DNA from: Bradyrhizobium sp. C9
Lineage (GTDB): Bacteria > Pseudomonadota > Alphaproteobacteria > Rhizobiales > Xanthobacteraceae
Assembly (NCBI RefSeq): GCF_002532045.1
Contig: NZ_NWTG01000008.1
Span: forward strand, 248,001 to 312,000
Length of the DNA: 64,000 bases
Direction of reading: 5' to 3'
The translations under genes and the position numbers were made by a program. Of this stretch, positions 55,893 through 64,000 are shown one piece after another (the first letter of the stretch is position 1; the number at the start of each line of letters is the position of its first letter). The notes beneath the pieces were generated by a model. That model had not been told where the DNA came from. It saw only the letters and a list, made by a program, of their open reading frames with translations, and did no database searches.

Positions 55893-57119
55893 ATGAGCGC
55901 AGTTCCGTTGCGTAACAACAAGGCCGCGGCAGCATCCGCCGCGCGGTCCGTGACCGTCCTCGGTGCCACCGGCTCGATCGGCGACAGCACGATGGATCTG
56001 CTGCGTGGCGCGCGCGACCGTTACCGGGTCGAGGCGCTGACCGCGAACAGCAATGTCGAGGGACTGGCCAAGCTCGCCAAGGAGTTCGGCGCGCGGTTCG
56101 CCGCCATCGCCGATCCAGCGCGGCTTTCCGAATTGAAGGACGCCCTGGCCGGAACCCGGATCGAATGCGGGGCCGGGGAGAGCGCCATCATCGAGGCGGC
56201 CGCACGGCCGGCGGATTGGGTGATGGCGGCGGTCAGCGGCGCTGCCGGATTGAAGCCGGCACTTGCCGCGGTCGATCGCGGCGCAACCGTCGCGCTTGCC
56301 AACAAGGAGTGCCTGGTCTGTGCCGGCGACATCTTCATGGAGCGGGCCAAGAAGGCCGGCGCCTGCATCCTGCCGGCGGACTCCGAGCATAATGCGCTGT
56401 TCCAGGCGCTGGCGTCCGGCAATCGCGAGGAGCTGACGCGAGTGATCATCACGGCGTCCGGCGGGCCGTTCCGTACCTGGGCTCCCGCCGACATCGAGCA
56501 GGCGACGCTGGAACAGGCGCTCAAGCATCCGAATTGGAGCATGGGGCAGAAGATCACGATCGATTCCGCCTCGATGATGAACAAGGGCCTCGAGGTGATC
56601 GAGGCGTCCTATCTGTTCGCCCTGACGCCTGACGAGATCGACGTGCTGGTGCACCCGCAGTCGATCATCCACGGCATGGTCGAGTTCTCCGACCGCTCCG
56701 TGATGGCCCAGCTCGGCACGCCCGACATGCGGATCCCGATCGCGCATTGCCTCGGCTGGCCGGACCGGATCGTCGGCCCGTCCGCCAAGCTCGATCTCGC
56801 CAAGATCGGACAGCTCACCTTCGAGACACCGGACTTCCAGCGTTTCCCCGGGCTGCGGCTCGCTTACGAGGCGCTGCGGCTCGGGCATGGCGCGACGACG
56901 GTCTATAACGCCGCGAACGAGATCGCGGTCGCGGCGTTTATCGCCGGCAAGATCAAGTTCGGCGCGATCGCCCGGCTGGTCGAGGCGACCATGAACGATT
57001 GGATCAGGTCGGGGAATCAGCCACCACTGCACTCGGCGGATGATGCGATTTCCGTTGACCATATCGCGCGAAATAAAGCTGCCGCCCTATTGCCTCAAAT
57101 TGCCTTAAAGGCAACCTAG
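55893..57119 (+). CDS. dxr: 1-deoxy-D-xylulose 5-phosphate reductoisomerase
   Basis: A 408-residue enzyme of the MEP pathway, converting DXP to MEP with NADPH. The dinucleotide loop is LGATGSIGDSTMDLL, and later LANKECLVCAGD and ADSEHNALFQAL supply the metal/substrate site. I start at the ATG at 55893 (MSAVPLRN), four bases after the cdsA stop; the longer frame overlaps cdsA. Confidence 0.97.
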   Translation: MSAVPLRNNKAAAASAARSVTVLGATGSIGDSTMDLLRGARDRYRVEALTANSNVEGLAKLAKEFGARFAAIADPARLSELKDALAGTRIECGAGESAIIEAAARPADWVMAAVSGAAGLKPALAAVDRGATVALANKECLVCAGDIFMERAKKAGACILPADSEHNALFQALASGNREELTRVIITASGGPFRTWAPADIEQATLEQALKHPNWSMGQKITIDSASMMNKGLEVIEASYLFALTPDEIDVLVHPQSIIHGMVEFSDRSVMAQLGTPDMRIPIAHCLGWPDRIVGPSAKLDLAKIGQLTFETPDFQRFPGLRLAYEALRLGHGATTVYNAANEIAVAAFIAGKIKFGAIARLVEATMNDWIRSGNQPPLHSADDAISVDHIARNKAAALLPQIALKAT

Positions 57120-57163
57120 AGGGTTGGGGACGGAGCCTATGGCTCTTGTCGAGGGGAATTCGA

Positions 57164-58315
57164 ATGCCCGAGTATTTTCTTCATAGTATCAATGCGTTGA
57201 GCCATGGGCTCCTCGGCTATATCGTTCCCTTCCTCTTCGTCCTGACCATCGTTGTCTTCTTTCACGAGCTCGGCCATTTCCTGGTCGCGCGCTGGGCAGG
57301 CGTGAAGGTGCTGACGTTCTCGCTGGGGTTCGGGCCGGAGCTTGCCGGCTTCAACGACCGGCACGGCACACGCTGGAAGATCTCCGCGATCCCGCTCGGT
57401 GGTTACGTCAAGTTCTTCGGCGACGACAGCGAGGCGTCGACGCCCTCGACCGAGGCGCTCGCCGCCATGACGGCGGAGGAGCGCGAAGGCAGCTTCCATC
57501 ACAAGTCGGTCGGCAAGCGCACCGCCATCGTCGCGGCCGGTCCCGTCGCGAACTTCATTCTCGGCGCCCTGATCTTCGCGGGTATGGCGCTCTATTACGG
57601 CAAGCCCAGCACGATCGCCCGGGTCGACGGACTGGTCGCCGAGAGCGTCGCTGCGAACGCAGGCTTCAGGGTCGGTGATGTCGTCGTCGATATCGACGGC
57701 AGCGCGATCCAGAGCTTCGCCGACATGCAGCGGATCGTAGCTTCGAATGCTGGTTCAGAGCTTGGCTTCAAGGTGAAGCGGGACGGCGCGATCGTCGCGC
57801 TGAAGGCGACGCCGGCGCTGAAGGAGGTCAAGGACCCCTTCGGTAATGCCCACCGAATCGGCGTGCTCGGAATCGAGCACAAGGCTCAGGTCGGCGAATC
57901 ATCCAGCGCGCCGGTCGGCGTGCCGGAAGCCATGAAGATCGGTGTGGAGCAGGTTTGGTACATTATTTCGAGCACGTTCAAGTTCCTTGGCTCGCTGTTC
58001 GTCGGGACCGGCAATCCGGCCGAGGTGAGCGGGGTCATTGGAATCGCGAAGCTGTCGGGCCAGGCCGCGAGCGCCGGGTTCCAGTTCGTCGTCAATCTCT
58101 GCGCCATCCTCTCGGTCTCGATCGGGCTGTTGAATCTGTTCCCGATCCCGCTTTTGGATGGTGGACACCTCCTGTTCTACAGCGCGGAGGCGCTTCGTGG
58201 ACGCCCGCTCTCGGAACGGACGCAGGAGGTGGGTTTCCGAATCGGGCTGGGTTTGGTTCTGATGCTGATGGTGTTTGCGACGTACAACGACATCCTCAGA
58301 ATCGCTGGGTCCTGA
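57164..58315 (+). CDS. rseP: site-2 intramembrane metalloprotease RseP
   Basis: A 383-residue membrane protease. The zinc motif is HELGH (34-38) in VVFFHELGHFLVARWAGVKV and the third ligand motif is LLDGGHLLF (in FPIPLLDGGH). A PDZ domain lies between them (near VAANAGFRVGDVVVDIDG). It cleaves anti-sigma factors or signal peptides. I use the ATG at 57164 (MPEYFL); a TTG at 57146 would add six residues. Confidence 0.95.
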   Translation: MPEYFLHSINALSHGLLGYIVPFLFVLTIVVFFHELGHFLVARWAGVKVLTFSLGFGPELAGFNDRHGTRWKISAIPLGGYVKFFGDDSEASTPSTEALAAMTAEEREGSFHHKSVGKRTAIVAAGPVANFILGALIFAGMALYYGKPSTIARVDGLVAESVAANAGFRVGDVVVDIDGSAIQSFADMQRIVASNAGSELGFKVKRDGAIVALKATPALKEVKDPFGNAHRIGVLGIEHKAQVGESSSAPVGVPEAMKIGVEQVWYIISSTFKFLGSLFVGTGNPAEVSGVIGIAKLSGQAASAGFQFVVNLCAILSVSIGLLNLFPIPLLDGGHLLFYSAEALRGRPLSERTQEVGFRIGLGLVLMLMVFATYNDILRIAGS

Positions 58316-58333
58316 AACGGGGCTTTTCTGTGG

Positions 58334-58351
58334 CGTTGCCAATGGGCAACG
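58334..58351 (+). repeat. inverted repeat after rseP
   Basis: CGTTGCC-AATG-GGCAACG has perfect 7-bp arms and is followed by TCTTGGT. It is too T-poor for a firm terminator call. It is the first of two hairpins in the bamA leader. Confidence 0.5.
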
Positions 58352-58374
58352 TCTTGGTATGAAAATGGAAATGT

Positions 58375-58421
58375 TCAGCTGTAGTAAGTTTGCCCCCTCG
58401 GCAAATTTGGCTACAAGCTGA
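58375..58421 (+). other. long imperfect stem-loop in the bamA leader
   Basis: The outer stem TCAGCTGTAG pairs with CTACAAGCTGA (one bulged A), and the inner stem AAGTTTGCC pairs with GGCAAATTT (one G-U) around a CCCTC loop. No T-run follows. It is a candidate cis-regulatory RNA structure about 70 bp before the bamA start. Confidence 0.5.
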
Positions 58422-58492
58422 GCGGCAGGTTGGGAATCTGTCGGGTCGTTGGGGAACGGTCCGGCATTGCTAAAGATAAGGGCGCGTTGCGC

Positions 58493-61045
58493 ATGATGTT
58501 TGGAATGCGAGTGAGGGGGGGGCTGTTCGCCGCCTTGGTCATGTTCGCCGCGCCAGTGGCGGCCACCTTGGCGGCCGTTGCTGTCTCTGCGCCTGCGCAA
58601 GCGCAGACCGTTGATTCGATTACGGTGGAGGGGAACCGCCGTGTCGAGCTCGAAACCATCCGCTCCTACTTCCATCCCGGTCCGGGCGGTCGGCTGGGCC
58701 AGGCCCAGATCGATGACGGCCTCAAAGCGCTGATCGAGACCGGCCTGTTCCAGGACGTCCATATCGATCAGCGGGGCGGGCGCCTCGTCGTGGTCGTGGT
58801 CGAGAACCCGGTGATTGGCCGAGTTGCCTTCGAAGGCAACAAGAAGGTCAAGGACGAGCAGCTCACCGCCGAAGTCCAGTCCAAGCCGCGCGGCACCTTT
58901 TCGCGTCCGATGGTGCAGTCGGATGCCCTGCGCATCGCCGAAATCTACCGCCGCTCCGGCCGCTACGACGTGCGGGTCAATCCGCAGATCATTGAGCAGC
59001 CGAACAACCGCGTCGACCTGATCTTCGAGGTCAATGAGGGCGTGAAGACCGGTGTGCGGTCGATCGAGTTCATCGGCAACAATGCCTATTCGGCGTCCCG
59101 CCTGCGCGACGTCATCAAGACCCGCGAATCGAACCTCTTGAGCTTCCTCGGCGGCAATGACGTCTACGACCCCGACCGGGTCGAGGCCGACCGTGACCTG
59201 CTGCGCCGCTTCTACCTCAAGAACGGCTATGCCGACGTTCAGGTCGTGGCCGCGCTGACCGAATACGATCCCGACAAGAAGGGCTTCCTGGTTACCTTCA
59301 AGATCGAAGAGGGCCAGCAGTACCGCGTTGCGGCCGTCAACTATACGTCGTCGATCACGACGCTCGATCCGAACGCGCTGCGCTCGTTCTCGCGCGTCAA
59401 CGTCGGCTCGCTCTACAATGCCGAGGCGCTGGAGAAGTCGGTCGAGGAGATGCAGATCGAGGCATCGCGCCGCGGCTACGCGTTCGCGGTGGTCCGGCCG
59501 CGCGGCGATCGCAATTTCGACAATCACACGGTGTCGATCACCTTCGCGATCGATGAAGGTCCGCGCACCTATATCGAGCGCATCAACATCCGCGGCAACA
59601 GCCGCACGCGCGACTACGTGATCCGCCGCGAATTCGATATCTCGGAAGGCGACGCCTACAACCGTGCGCTGGTCGACCGTGCCGAGCGCCGGCTGAAGAA
59701 CCTCGACTTCTTCAAGACCGTGAAGATCACCACCGAGCCAGGGTCCTCCAGCGATCGCGTCATCCTGATCGTCGATCTCGAGGAAAAATCGACCGGCGAC
59801 TTCTCGGTGTCGGGCGGCTACTCGACCACCGACGGCGCCCTGGCCGAGGTCAGCGTCTCCGAGCGCAACCTGCTCGGCCGCGGCCTGTTCGCGAAGGCGT
59901 CGGTGACCTACGGCCAGTATGCCCGCGGCTACTCGCTGTCGTTCGTCGAGCCCTATCTGCTCGACTACCGTGTCGCGCTCGGCCTCGATTTCTACCAGCG
60001 CCAGCAGCTGTCCAACAGCTACATCGCCTACGGCACCAAGACGCTCGGCTTCAGCCCGCGCCTTGGCTTCAGCCTGCGGGAAGATCTGTCGCTGCAGCTG
60101 CGCTACTCGATCTATCAGCAGGAAATCACCCTGCCGTCGACGCTGGCCAACTGTAACATGAACACCAGCAACGGCTTGCTGGCGTTCAACCCGTCGCCGG
60201 CCTGGGTGCAGGCGAACGGTGCGGCGGCCGCAAACGCGCTCGGCGCCACCGACGCCTCGGGCAATGGCCTGTGGTGCTACAGCGATGGCGAAGCCTCGCT
60301 GCCGGTCCGCAAGGAGCTGGCAGGCGGCAAGACCCTGACCTCGGCGCTGGGCTACACGCTCAACTACAACACGCTCGACAACAACAAGAACCCGACCGAC
60401 GGTCTGATCATCGACTTCAAGCAGGACTTCGCCGGCGTTGGTGGCGACGTCAGCTACATCAAGAGCGCGATCGACGCGAAATACTACACCCCGCTGGTTT
60501 CGGACATCGTCGGCGTGATCCACGCCCAGGGCGGCATCCTGAACAAGCTGGGCAGCCAGGATCTGCGCATGCTGGATCACTTCCAGATGGGTCCGAACCT
60601 GGTCCGCGGCTTCGCGCCGAACGGCATTGGTCCGCGTGACATCAATCCCTATGGCACCCAGGACGCCATCGGCGGCACCAAGTATTGGGGCGTGTCGGCG
60701 GAACTGCAGATGCCGTTCTGGTTCCTGCCGAAGGAAGTCGGGCTCAAGGGCGCGGTCTATGCCGACGCCGGCGGCCTGTACGACTACCAGGGACCGACCT
60801 CGTGGACGCAAACTGGCGAAGTCAACACGCCTGGCTGTATCAAGCCGACGCAGAACCCGCCGTCTCCCGGCACCTGCCTTGGTCTGCAGTTTGACGACAG
60901 CAAGGTTGTCCGTACCTCGGTCGGTGTCGGTCTGATCTGGCAGTCGCCATTTGGTCCGCTGCGCTTCGACTACGCCGTGCCGCTGACCAAGGGTGCGTAT
61001 GACCGCGTGCAAGAATTCCGGTTTGGCGGCGGTACGACGTTCTAA
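58493..61045 (+). CDS. bamA: outer membrane protein assembly factor BamA
   Basis: About 850 residues. The signal peptide ends near PAQAQ before TVDSITVEGNRRVE, five POTRA domains follow (e.g. GRVAFEGNKKVKDEQL, GVRSIEFIGNNAYSASRL, INIRGNSRTRDYVIRREF), then a 16-strand barrel with LVRGFAPNGIGPRD containing the conserved VRGF/Y loop, ending in FRFGGGTTF. It inserts outer membrane proteins, including the autotransporter and porin of this window. The start is not certain: ATG at 58493 with AAAGATAAGGG upstream; a TTG at 58430 is an earlier in-frame option. Confidence 0.95.
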   Translation: MMFGMRVRGGLFAALVMFAAPVAATLAAVAVSAPAQAQTVDSITVEGNRRVELETIRSYFHPGPGGRLGQAQIDDGLKALIETGLFQDVHIDQRGGRLVVVVVENPVIGRVAFEGNKKVKDEQLTAEVQSKPRGTFSRPMVQSDALRIAEIYRRSGRYDVRVNPQIIEQPNNRVDLIFEVNEGVKTGVRSIEFIGNNAYSASRLRDVIKTRESNLLSFLGGNDVYDPDRVEADRDLLRRFYLKNGYADVQVVAALTEYDPDKKGFLVTFKIEEGQQYRVAAVNYTSSITTLDPNALRSFSRVNVGSLYNAEALEKSVEEMQIEASRRGYAFAVVRPRGDRNFDNHTVSITFAIDEGPRTYIERINIRGNSRTRDYVIRREFDISEGDAYNRALVDRAERRLKNLDFFKTVKITTEPGSSSDRVILIVDLEEKSTGDFSVSGGYSTTDGALAEVSVSERNLLGRGLFAKASVTYGQYARGYSLSFVEPYLLDYRVALGLDFYQRQQLSNSYIAYGTKTLGFSPRLGFSLREDLSLQLRYSIYQQEITLPSTLANCNMNTSNGLLAFNPSPAWVQANGAAAANALGATDASGNGLWCYSDGEASLPVRKELAGGKTLTSALGYTLNYNTLDNNKNPTDGLIIDFKQDFAGVGGDVSYIKSAIDAKYYTPLVSDIVGVIHAQGGILNKLGSQDLRMLDHFQMGPNLVRGFAPNGIGPRDINPYGTQDAIGGTKYWGVSAELQMPFWFLPKEVGLKGAVYADAGGLYDYQGPTSWTQTGEVNTPGCIKPTQNPPSPGTCLGLQFDDSKVVRTSVGVGLIWQSPFGPLRFDYAVPLTKGAYDRVQEFRFGGGTTF

Positions 61046-61077
61046 CACCGCTGCTCGACCGGACTGCGACGGATGGA

Positions 61078-62139
61078 ATGGCGCAGCCGAACTTCTACAA
61101 GAGTCCTCCTTCGTCATCGCTGGCTGAAATTGCCGCGCTGACGAAGGCGCAACTGGTCGACCCCGAGAGGGGGGCGCTTCAGATCAGGGGGCTGGCCTCG
61201 CTCGACGAGGCCGGCCCGATGCATCTCGCGTTTTTCGACAATCTCAAATACGCCGACCAGCTGGCCGCGACCAAGGCCGGTGCCTGCCTGGTCAGTCCGC
61301 GTTTCGAGGCGCAGGTGCCGAAGGGCACCGCCGTGCTGCGCGCAGCGAAACCGTTCCAGGTGTTCGTCGAGCTCGCCCGCGAATGGCACGCCGATGCGCT
61401 GCGGCCGCAATCCTGGTTCGGCACCGAGGGCATTGCCCCGTCGGCGATTATCGATCCGACCGCGCGCCTCGAGGACGGCGTCATCGTCGATCCGCTGGTC
61501 GTGATCGGCCCGCGGGTCGAGATCGGCTCCGGCACTATCGTCGGCGCCGGCGCGGTGATCGGCGCCGACGTCAAGATCGGCCGCGACTGCAATGTCGGCG
61601 CCAAGACCACCATTCAGTTCGCGCTGATCGGCAACAATGTGCTGATCCACCCGGCCTGCAATATCGGCCAGGACGGCTACGGCTTCATCTTCTTCGGGCC
61701 GGCAGGCCACGTGAAGGTGCCGCAGACCGGCCGCGTGGTGATCCAGAACAATGTCGAGGTCGGCGCTGCCTCGACCATCGACCGCGGTTCCCTGCGCGAC
61801 ACCGTGATCGGCGAGGGCACCAAAATCGACAACCAGGTCCAGATCGGCCACAATGTGACCATCGGCCGGCATTGCCTGCTCGCGGCCCAGATCGGGCTCG
61901 CCGGCAGTCTGACGATAGGCGACAATGTTGCGCTCGGCGCCAAGGTGGGCATCAACAACCACCTCAAGATCGGCGACGGCGCCCAGGTGACGGCGATGAG
62001 CGCGGTCAAGGACGACATTCCGGCCAATGGTCGCTGGGGCGGGCATTTCGCCAAGCCGACCAAGCAGTGGTTCAGGGAAATTATCGCGGTGGAGCGCCTG
62101 GTGCGCGACAACGAAGCCAAAGGCAAGGAACAGGAGTGA
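61078..62139 (+). CDS. lpxD: UDP-3-O-acylglucosamine N-acyltransferase
   Basis: A 353-residue left-handed beta-helix acyltransferase for the third step of lipid A synthesis. Hexapeptide repeats run from about residue 120 (e.g. VIGPRVEIGSGTIVGAGAVI), with GQDGYGFIF and the catalytic His in QIGHNVTIGRHCLLAAQ. The N-terminal uridine-binding domain and a C-terminal helix are present. It shares a base with fabZ (TGATGG at 62137). Confidence 0.97.
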   Translation: MAQPNFYKSPPSSSLAEIAALTKAQLVDPERGALQIRGLASLDEAGPMHLAFFDNLKYADQLAATKAGACLVSPRFEAQVPKGTAVLRAAKPFQVFVELAREWHADALRPQSWFGTEGIAPSAIIDPTARLEDGVIVDPLVVIGPRVEIGSGTIVGAGAVIGADVKIGRDCNVGAKTTIQFALIGNNVLIHPACNIGQDGYGFIFFGPAGHVKVPQTGRVVIQNNVEVGAASTIDRGSLRDTVIGEGTKIDNQVQIGHNVTIGRHCLLAAQIGLAGSLTIGDNVALGAKVGINNHLKIGDGAQVTAMSAVKDDIPANGRWGGHFAKPTKQWFREIIAVERLVRDNEAKGKEQE

Positions 62140-62597
62140 TGGAGGAGGCACCGGTCAAATTCGAGCTCGTGGATATCAACGATATCCTGAAGACGCTCCC
62201 GCATCGCTTTCCGATGTTGCTGATCGACCGCGTGATCAAAATCCGCACCGACTACAGCGGCATCGGCATCAAGAACGTCACTTTCAACGAGCCGCCGTTC
62301 CAGGGGCATTTCCCGGATCGACCGGTTTATCCCGGCGTGATGATGATCGAGGCGATGGCGCAGACTGCCGGCGTGATCGGCATTAAATCGGTCGAGGGCA
62401 CCGAGAAGCCGCGCGCGGTGTATTTCCTCACCATCGACAAGTGCAAGTTCAGGAAGCCGGTGATGCCCGGCGACACCATCGAGTACCACATGCGTTCGCT
62501 CGGCCGTCGCAAGACGATGTGGTGGTTTCACGGCGACGCCAAGGTCAACGGCCAGGTCGTCGCCGAGGCCGATGTCGGTGCGATGCTGACGGATTAG
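62139..62597 (+). CDS. fabZ: (3R)-hydroxyacyl-ACP dehydratase
   Basis: A 152-residue hot-dog-fold dehydratase of fatty acid synthesis. Active residues His57 and Glu71 are in FQGHFPDRPVYPGVMMIEAM; LPHRFPMLLIDRV is also typical. It overlaps the lpxD stop codon (ATG at 62139), consistent with the lpxD-fabZ-lpxA arrangement. Confidence 0.97.
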   Translation: MEEAPVKFELVDINDILKTLPHRFPMLLIDRVIKIRTDYSGIGIKNVTFNEPPFQGHFPDRPVYPGVMMIEAMAQTAGVIGIKSVEGTEKPRAVYFLTIDKCKFRKPVMPGDTIEYHMRSLGRRKTMWWFHGDAKVNGQVVAEADVGAMLTD

Positions 62598-62618
62598 AGC
62601 AGAGTCAGCTCGCCGCCG

Positions 62619-62942
62619 TCACGACGTCCTGCAGGCATATCGGCCGTCCGCGCCGGCGATGCGCAGGACACGATTGAGGAAGACGCCCATCGATGGTGCG
62701 ATCATCAGCGCGTCGTAGGTCTCCGTAGGCACGCCGCAATAGTGCTGGTAGCTGCCCCTGACCGCGACCAGCAGCGTGCGCTCGCTTGCGCTGTAGCAGA
62801 CCCTCTGGACGATCGTGCTGCGGTTGATGTCGCGGCAGTCGAAGGTCGAGAGATCGACGCTCGTGCTGTTGCCGAGATCGACGGTCTCCGGCCCGATCGG
62901 CGCGAAGAACAGGCTGAGGATCAGCGCGGCGGCCCGGACCAT
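62619..62942 (-). CDS. KTSC-domain secreted protein
   Basis: About 107 residues from the ATG at 62942; an ATG at 62981 would add 13 less signal-like residues. The signal peptide is VRAAALILSLFFAPIGP. The mature part fits the KTSC domain: STIVQRVCYSASERTLLV, YQHYCGVPTETYDALMIA and SMGVFLNRVLR. Two Cys pairs may form disulfides. The function is unknown. It converges with fabZ and is divergent from lpxA. Confidence 0.8.
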   Translation of the reverse strand: MVRAAALILSLFFAPIGPETVDLGNSTSVDLSTFDCRDINRSTIVQRVCYSASERTLLVAVRGSYQHYCGVPTETYDALMIAPSMGVFLNRVLRIAGADGRYACRTS

Positions 62943-63079
62943 GGATCGGTTGCGACCTTCTCGTTTGCAACAGGCCGTCATGATACGTCACTGGACAGGG
63001 CGGGCAAAGTCGCGCTAACGACCGCTCAAATCGACTGATACCACCTTGGCGCGATTAACGAATTCCGGACCGTAACGAC

Positions 63080-63874
63080 ATGAGCATGATCGACCCCACT
63101 GCGCGGATTGCGGATGGCGCTGTGATCGGGGCCGGCACCGAGATCGGTCCGTACTGCATCATCGGCCCCAATGTCGTGCTCGGCGAGAACTGCAAGCTGA
63201 TCGCGCATGTCACGGTCAGCGGACATACGAAGATTGGCGCCGGCTGCGTCATCTCGCCGTTTGCCGCGCTCGGCGGGCCGCCGCAGGATCTCAGCTATCG
63301 CGGCGAGCCGACCCGTCTCGAAGTCGGCGAAGCCTGTACGATCCGCGAAGGCGTGACAATGAACGTCGGCACGATCAAGGGCGGCGGGCTCACCCGCGTC
63401 GGCGATCGCGGCTTCTTCATGAACAACAGCCATGTCGGCCATGACTGCATGGTCGGCAATGGCGTGATCTTCGCGACGTCGGCAACGCTCGGCGGCCACT
63501 GCGAGATCGGCGACTTCGTCTATATCGGCGGTCTGTCGGCGGTGCACCAGTTCACCCGCGTCGGCCCGCAGGTGATGATCGGCGGCGTCTGCGGCGTGCG
63601 CGGCGACATCATCCCGTTCGGGCTCGCCAACGGTCAGTACGCAGTGCTCGAAGGGCTCAACATCATCGGCATGCGGCGGCGCCAGTTCACCAAGGCGCGG
63701 CTGGCGACGGTGCGTGCGTTCTACCAAAAGCTGTTCCACGGCCCCGGCATCTTCGCCGAGCGACTGGCTGCGGTGCAGCCGCTGGCGGGTGAGGATCCTG
63801 CGATCGCGGAAATCCTCGCCTTCATCGAGGGCGGCAAGCTCCGGCCGCTCTGTCTTCCCGCCGACGCCAATTGA
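63080..63874 (+). CDS. lpxA: UDP-N-acetylglucosamine acyltransferase
   Basis: A 264-residue left-handed beta-helix acyltransferase for the first step of lipid A synthesis. Hexapeptide repeats start at IDPTARIADGAVIGAG, and the catalytic His121 is in NNSHVGHDCMVG. The C-terminal helical domain follows. It is separated from fabZ by the reverse-strand KTSC gene, so it may have its own promoter in the 137-bp gap upstream. Confidence 0.97.
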   Translation: MSMIDPTARIADGAVIGAGTEIGPYCIIGPNVVLGENCKLIAHVTVSGHTKIGAGCVISPFAALGGPPQDLSYRGEPTRLEVGEACTIREGVTMNVGTIKGGGLTRVGDRGFFMNNSHVGHDCMVGNGVIFATSATLGGHCEIGDFVYIGGLSAVHQFTRVGPQVMIGGVCGVRGDIIPFGLANGQYAVLEGLNIIGMRRRQFTKARLATVRAFYQKLFHGPGIFAERLAAVQPLAGEDPAIAEILAFIEGGKLRPLCLPADAN

Positions 63875-63881
63875 GCAGGGG

Positions 63882-64000
63882 ATGGCCGCCAGCATGACGT
63901 CAGCGGCTCCCTCGCTTTCCTCGCCGGTCGGCGTGATCGCCGGCGGCGGCGCCATGCCGTTCGCGGTCGCCGATCAGCTCACCGCGCGCGGCATTACGCC
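63882..64000 (+). CDS. lpxI: UDP-2,3-diacylglucosamine diphosphatase LpxI, partial
   Basis: The first 39 codons of a frame running off the window, starting at the ATG at 63882 (or 63894). GVIAGGGAMPFAVADQL is the typical N-terminus of LpxI (DUF1009), which usually follows lpxA in alphaproteobacteria and replaces LpxH in lipid A synthesis. Confidence 0.8.
   Translation, partial: MAASMTSAAPSLSSPVGVIAGGGAMPFAVADQLTARGIT

Noticed and set aside
57899..61117. Minus-strand frame of 1072 codons over rseP and bamA
   Set aside because: Antisense to essential conserved genes and lacks any protein-family signal.

Overview
The window looks like a chromosomal segment of a Rhizobiales alphaproteobacterium of the Bradyrhizobiaceae type (Bradyrhizobium, Rhodopseudomonas and relatives). 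The reasons are high GC with strong codon-position GC bias, a 14-gene nuo operon with alphaproteobacterial features (separate nuoC and nuoD, NuoG without the N7 cluster), two DUF3551 secreted proteins, an Omp25/31-type barrel protein, a DUF1467 protein and GATCATGC-type palindromic repeats. The genus is inferred from gene content, not from a marker search.

Layout: 1-9.9 kb is accessory: a membrane-bound LytTR regulator, a large glycine-rich autotransporter, an alpha/beta hydrolase, and a Rieske oxygenase plus MFS transporter pair divergent from a MarR regulator, with three palindromic operator-like sites between them. 10.1-24.8 kb is the nuoA-N operon for respiratory complex I, with a small extra membrane ORF between nuoE and nuoF and a His/Asp-rich insert in NuoL. 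24.8-28.0 kb continues with birA, RNase J, methylmalonyl-CoA epimerase and a DUF1467 protein.

28.1-39.9 kb reads as an accessory block set into a core order that in many Rhizobiales continues straight to proS (from memory). It holds methylthioribose kinase, a three-gene sugar-type ABC importer on the minus strand, a globin, an orphan minus-strand terminator suggesting a small transcript, and a five-gene copper-type locus (DUF2946, TonB receptor, PCu(A)C, YcnI, CopC-CopD). 40.1-43.5 kb returns to core genes: proS and the lipoprotein-export genes lolC/E and lolD.

43.5-46.3 kb has two DUF3551 secreted proteins, an outer-membrane beta-barrel protein with a clear terminator, a probable gene remnant and a 32-residue membrane protein. 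46.3-50.5 kb has dnaE and a DUF2846 lipoprotein. 50.6-64.0 kb is the standard translation and envelope cluster: rpsB, tsf, pyrH, frr, uppS, cdsA, dxr, rseP, bamA, lpxD, fabZ, lpxA and the start of lpxI. A KTSC-domain gene lies on the opposite strand between fabZ and lpxA.

I saw no rRNA, recognisable tRNA, CRISPR array, insertion sequence or prophage. The best candidates for undescribed biology are small: the nuoE-nuoF ORF, the orphan terminator near 33.9 kb, the 32-residue protein before dnaE, the folded leader of bamA, and the reverse-strand KTSC gene in the lipid A cluster.
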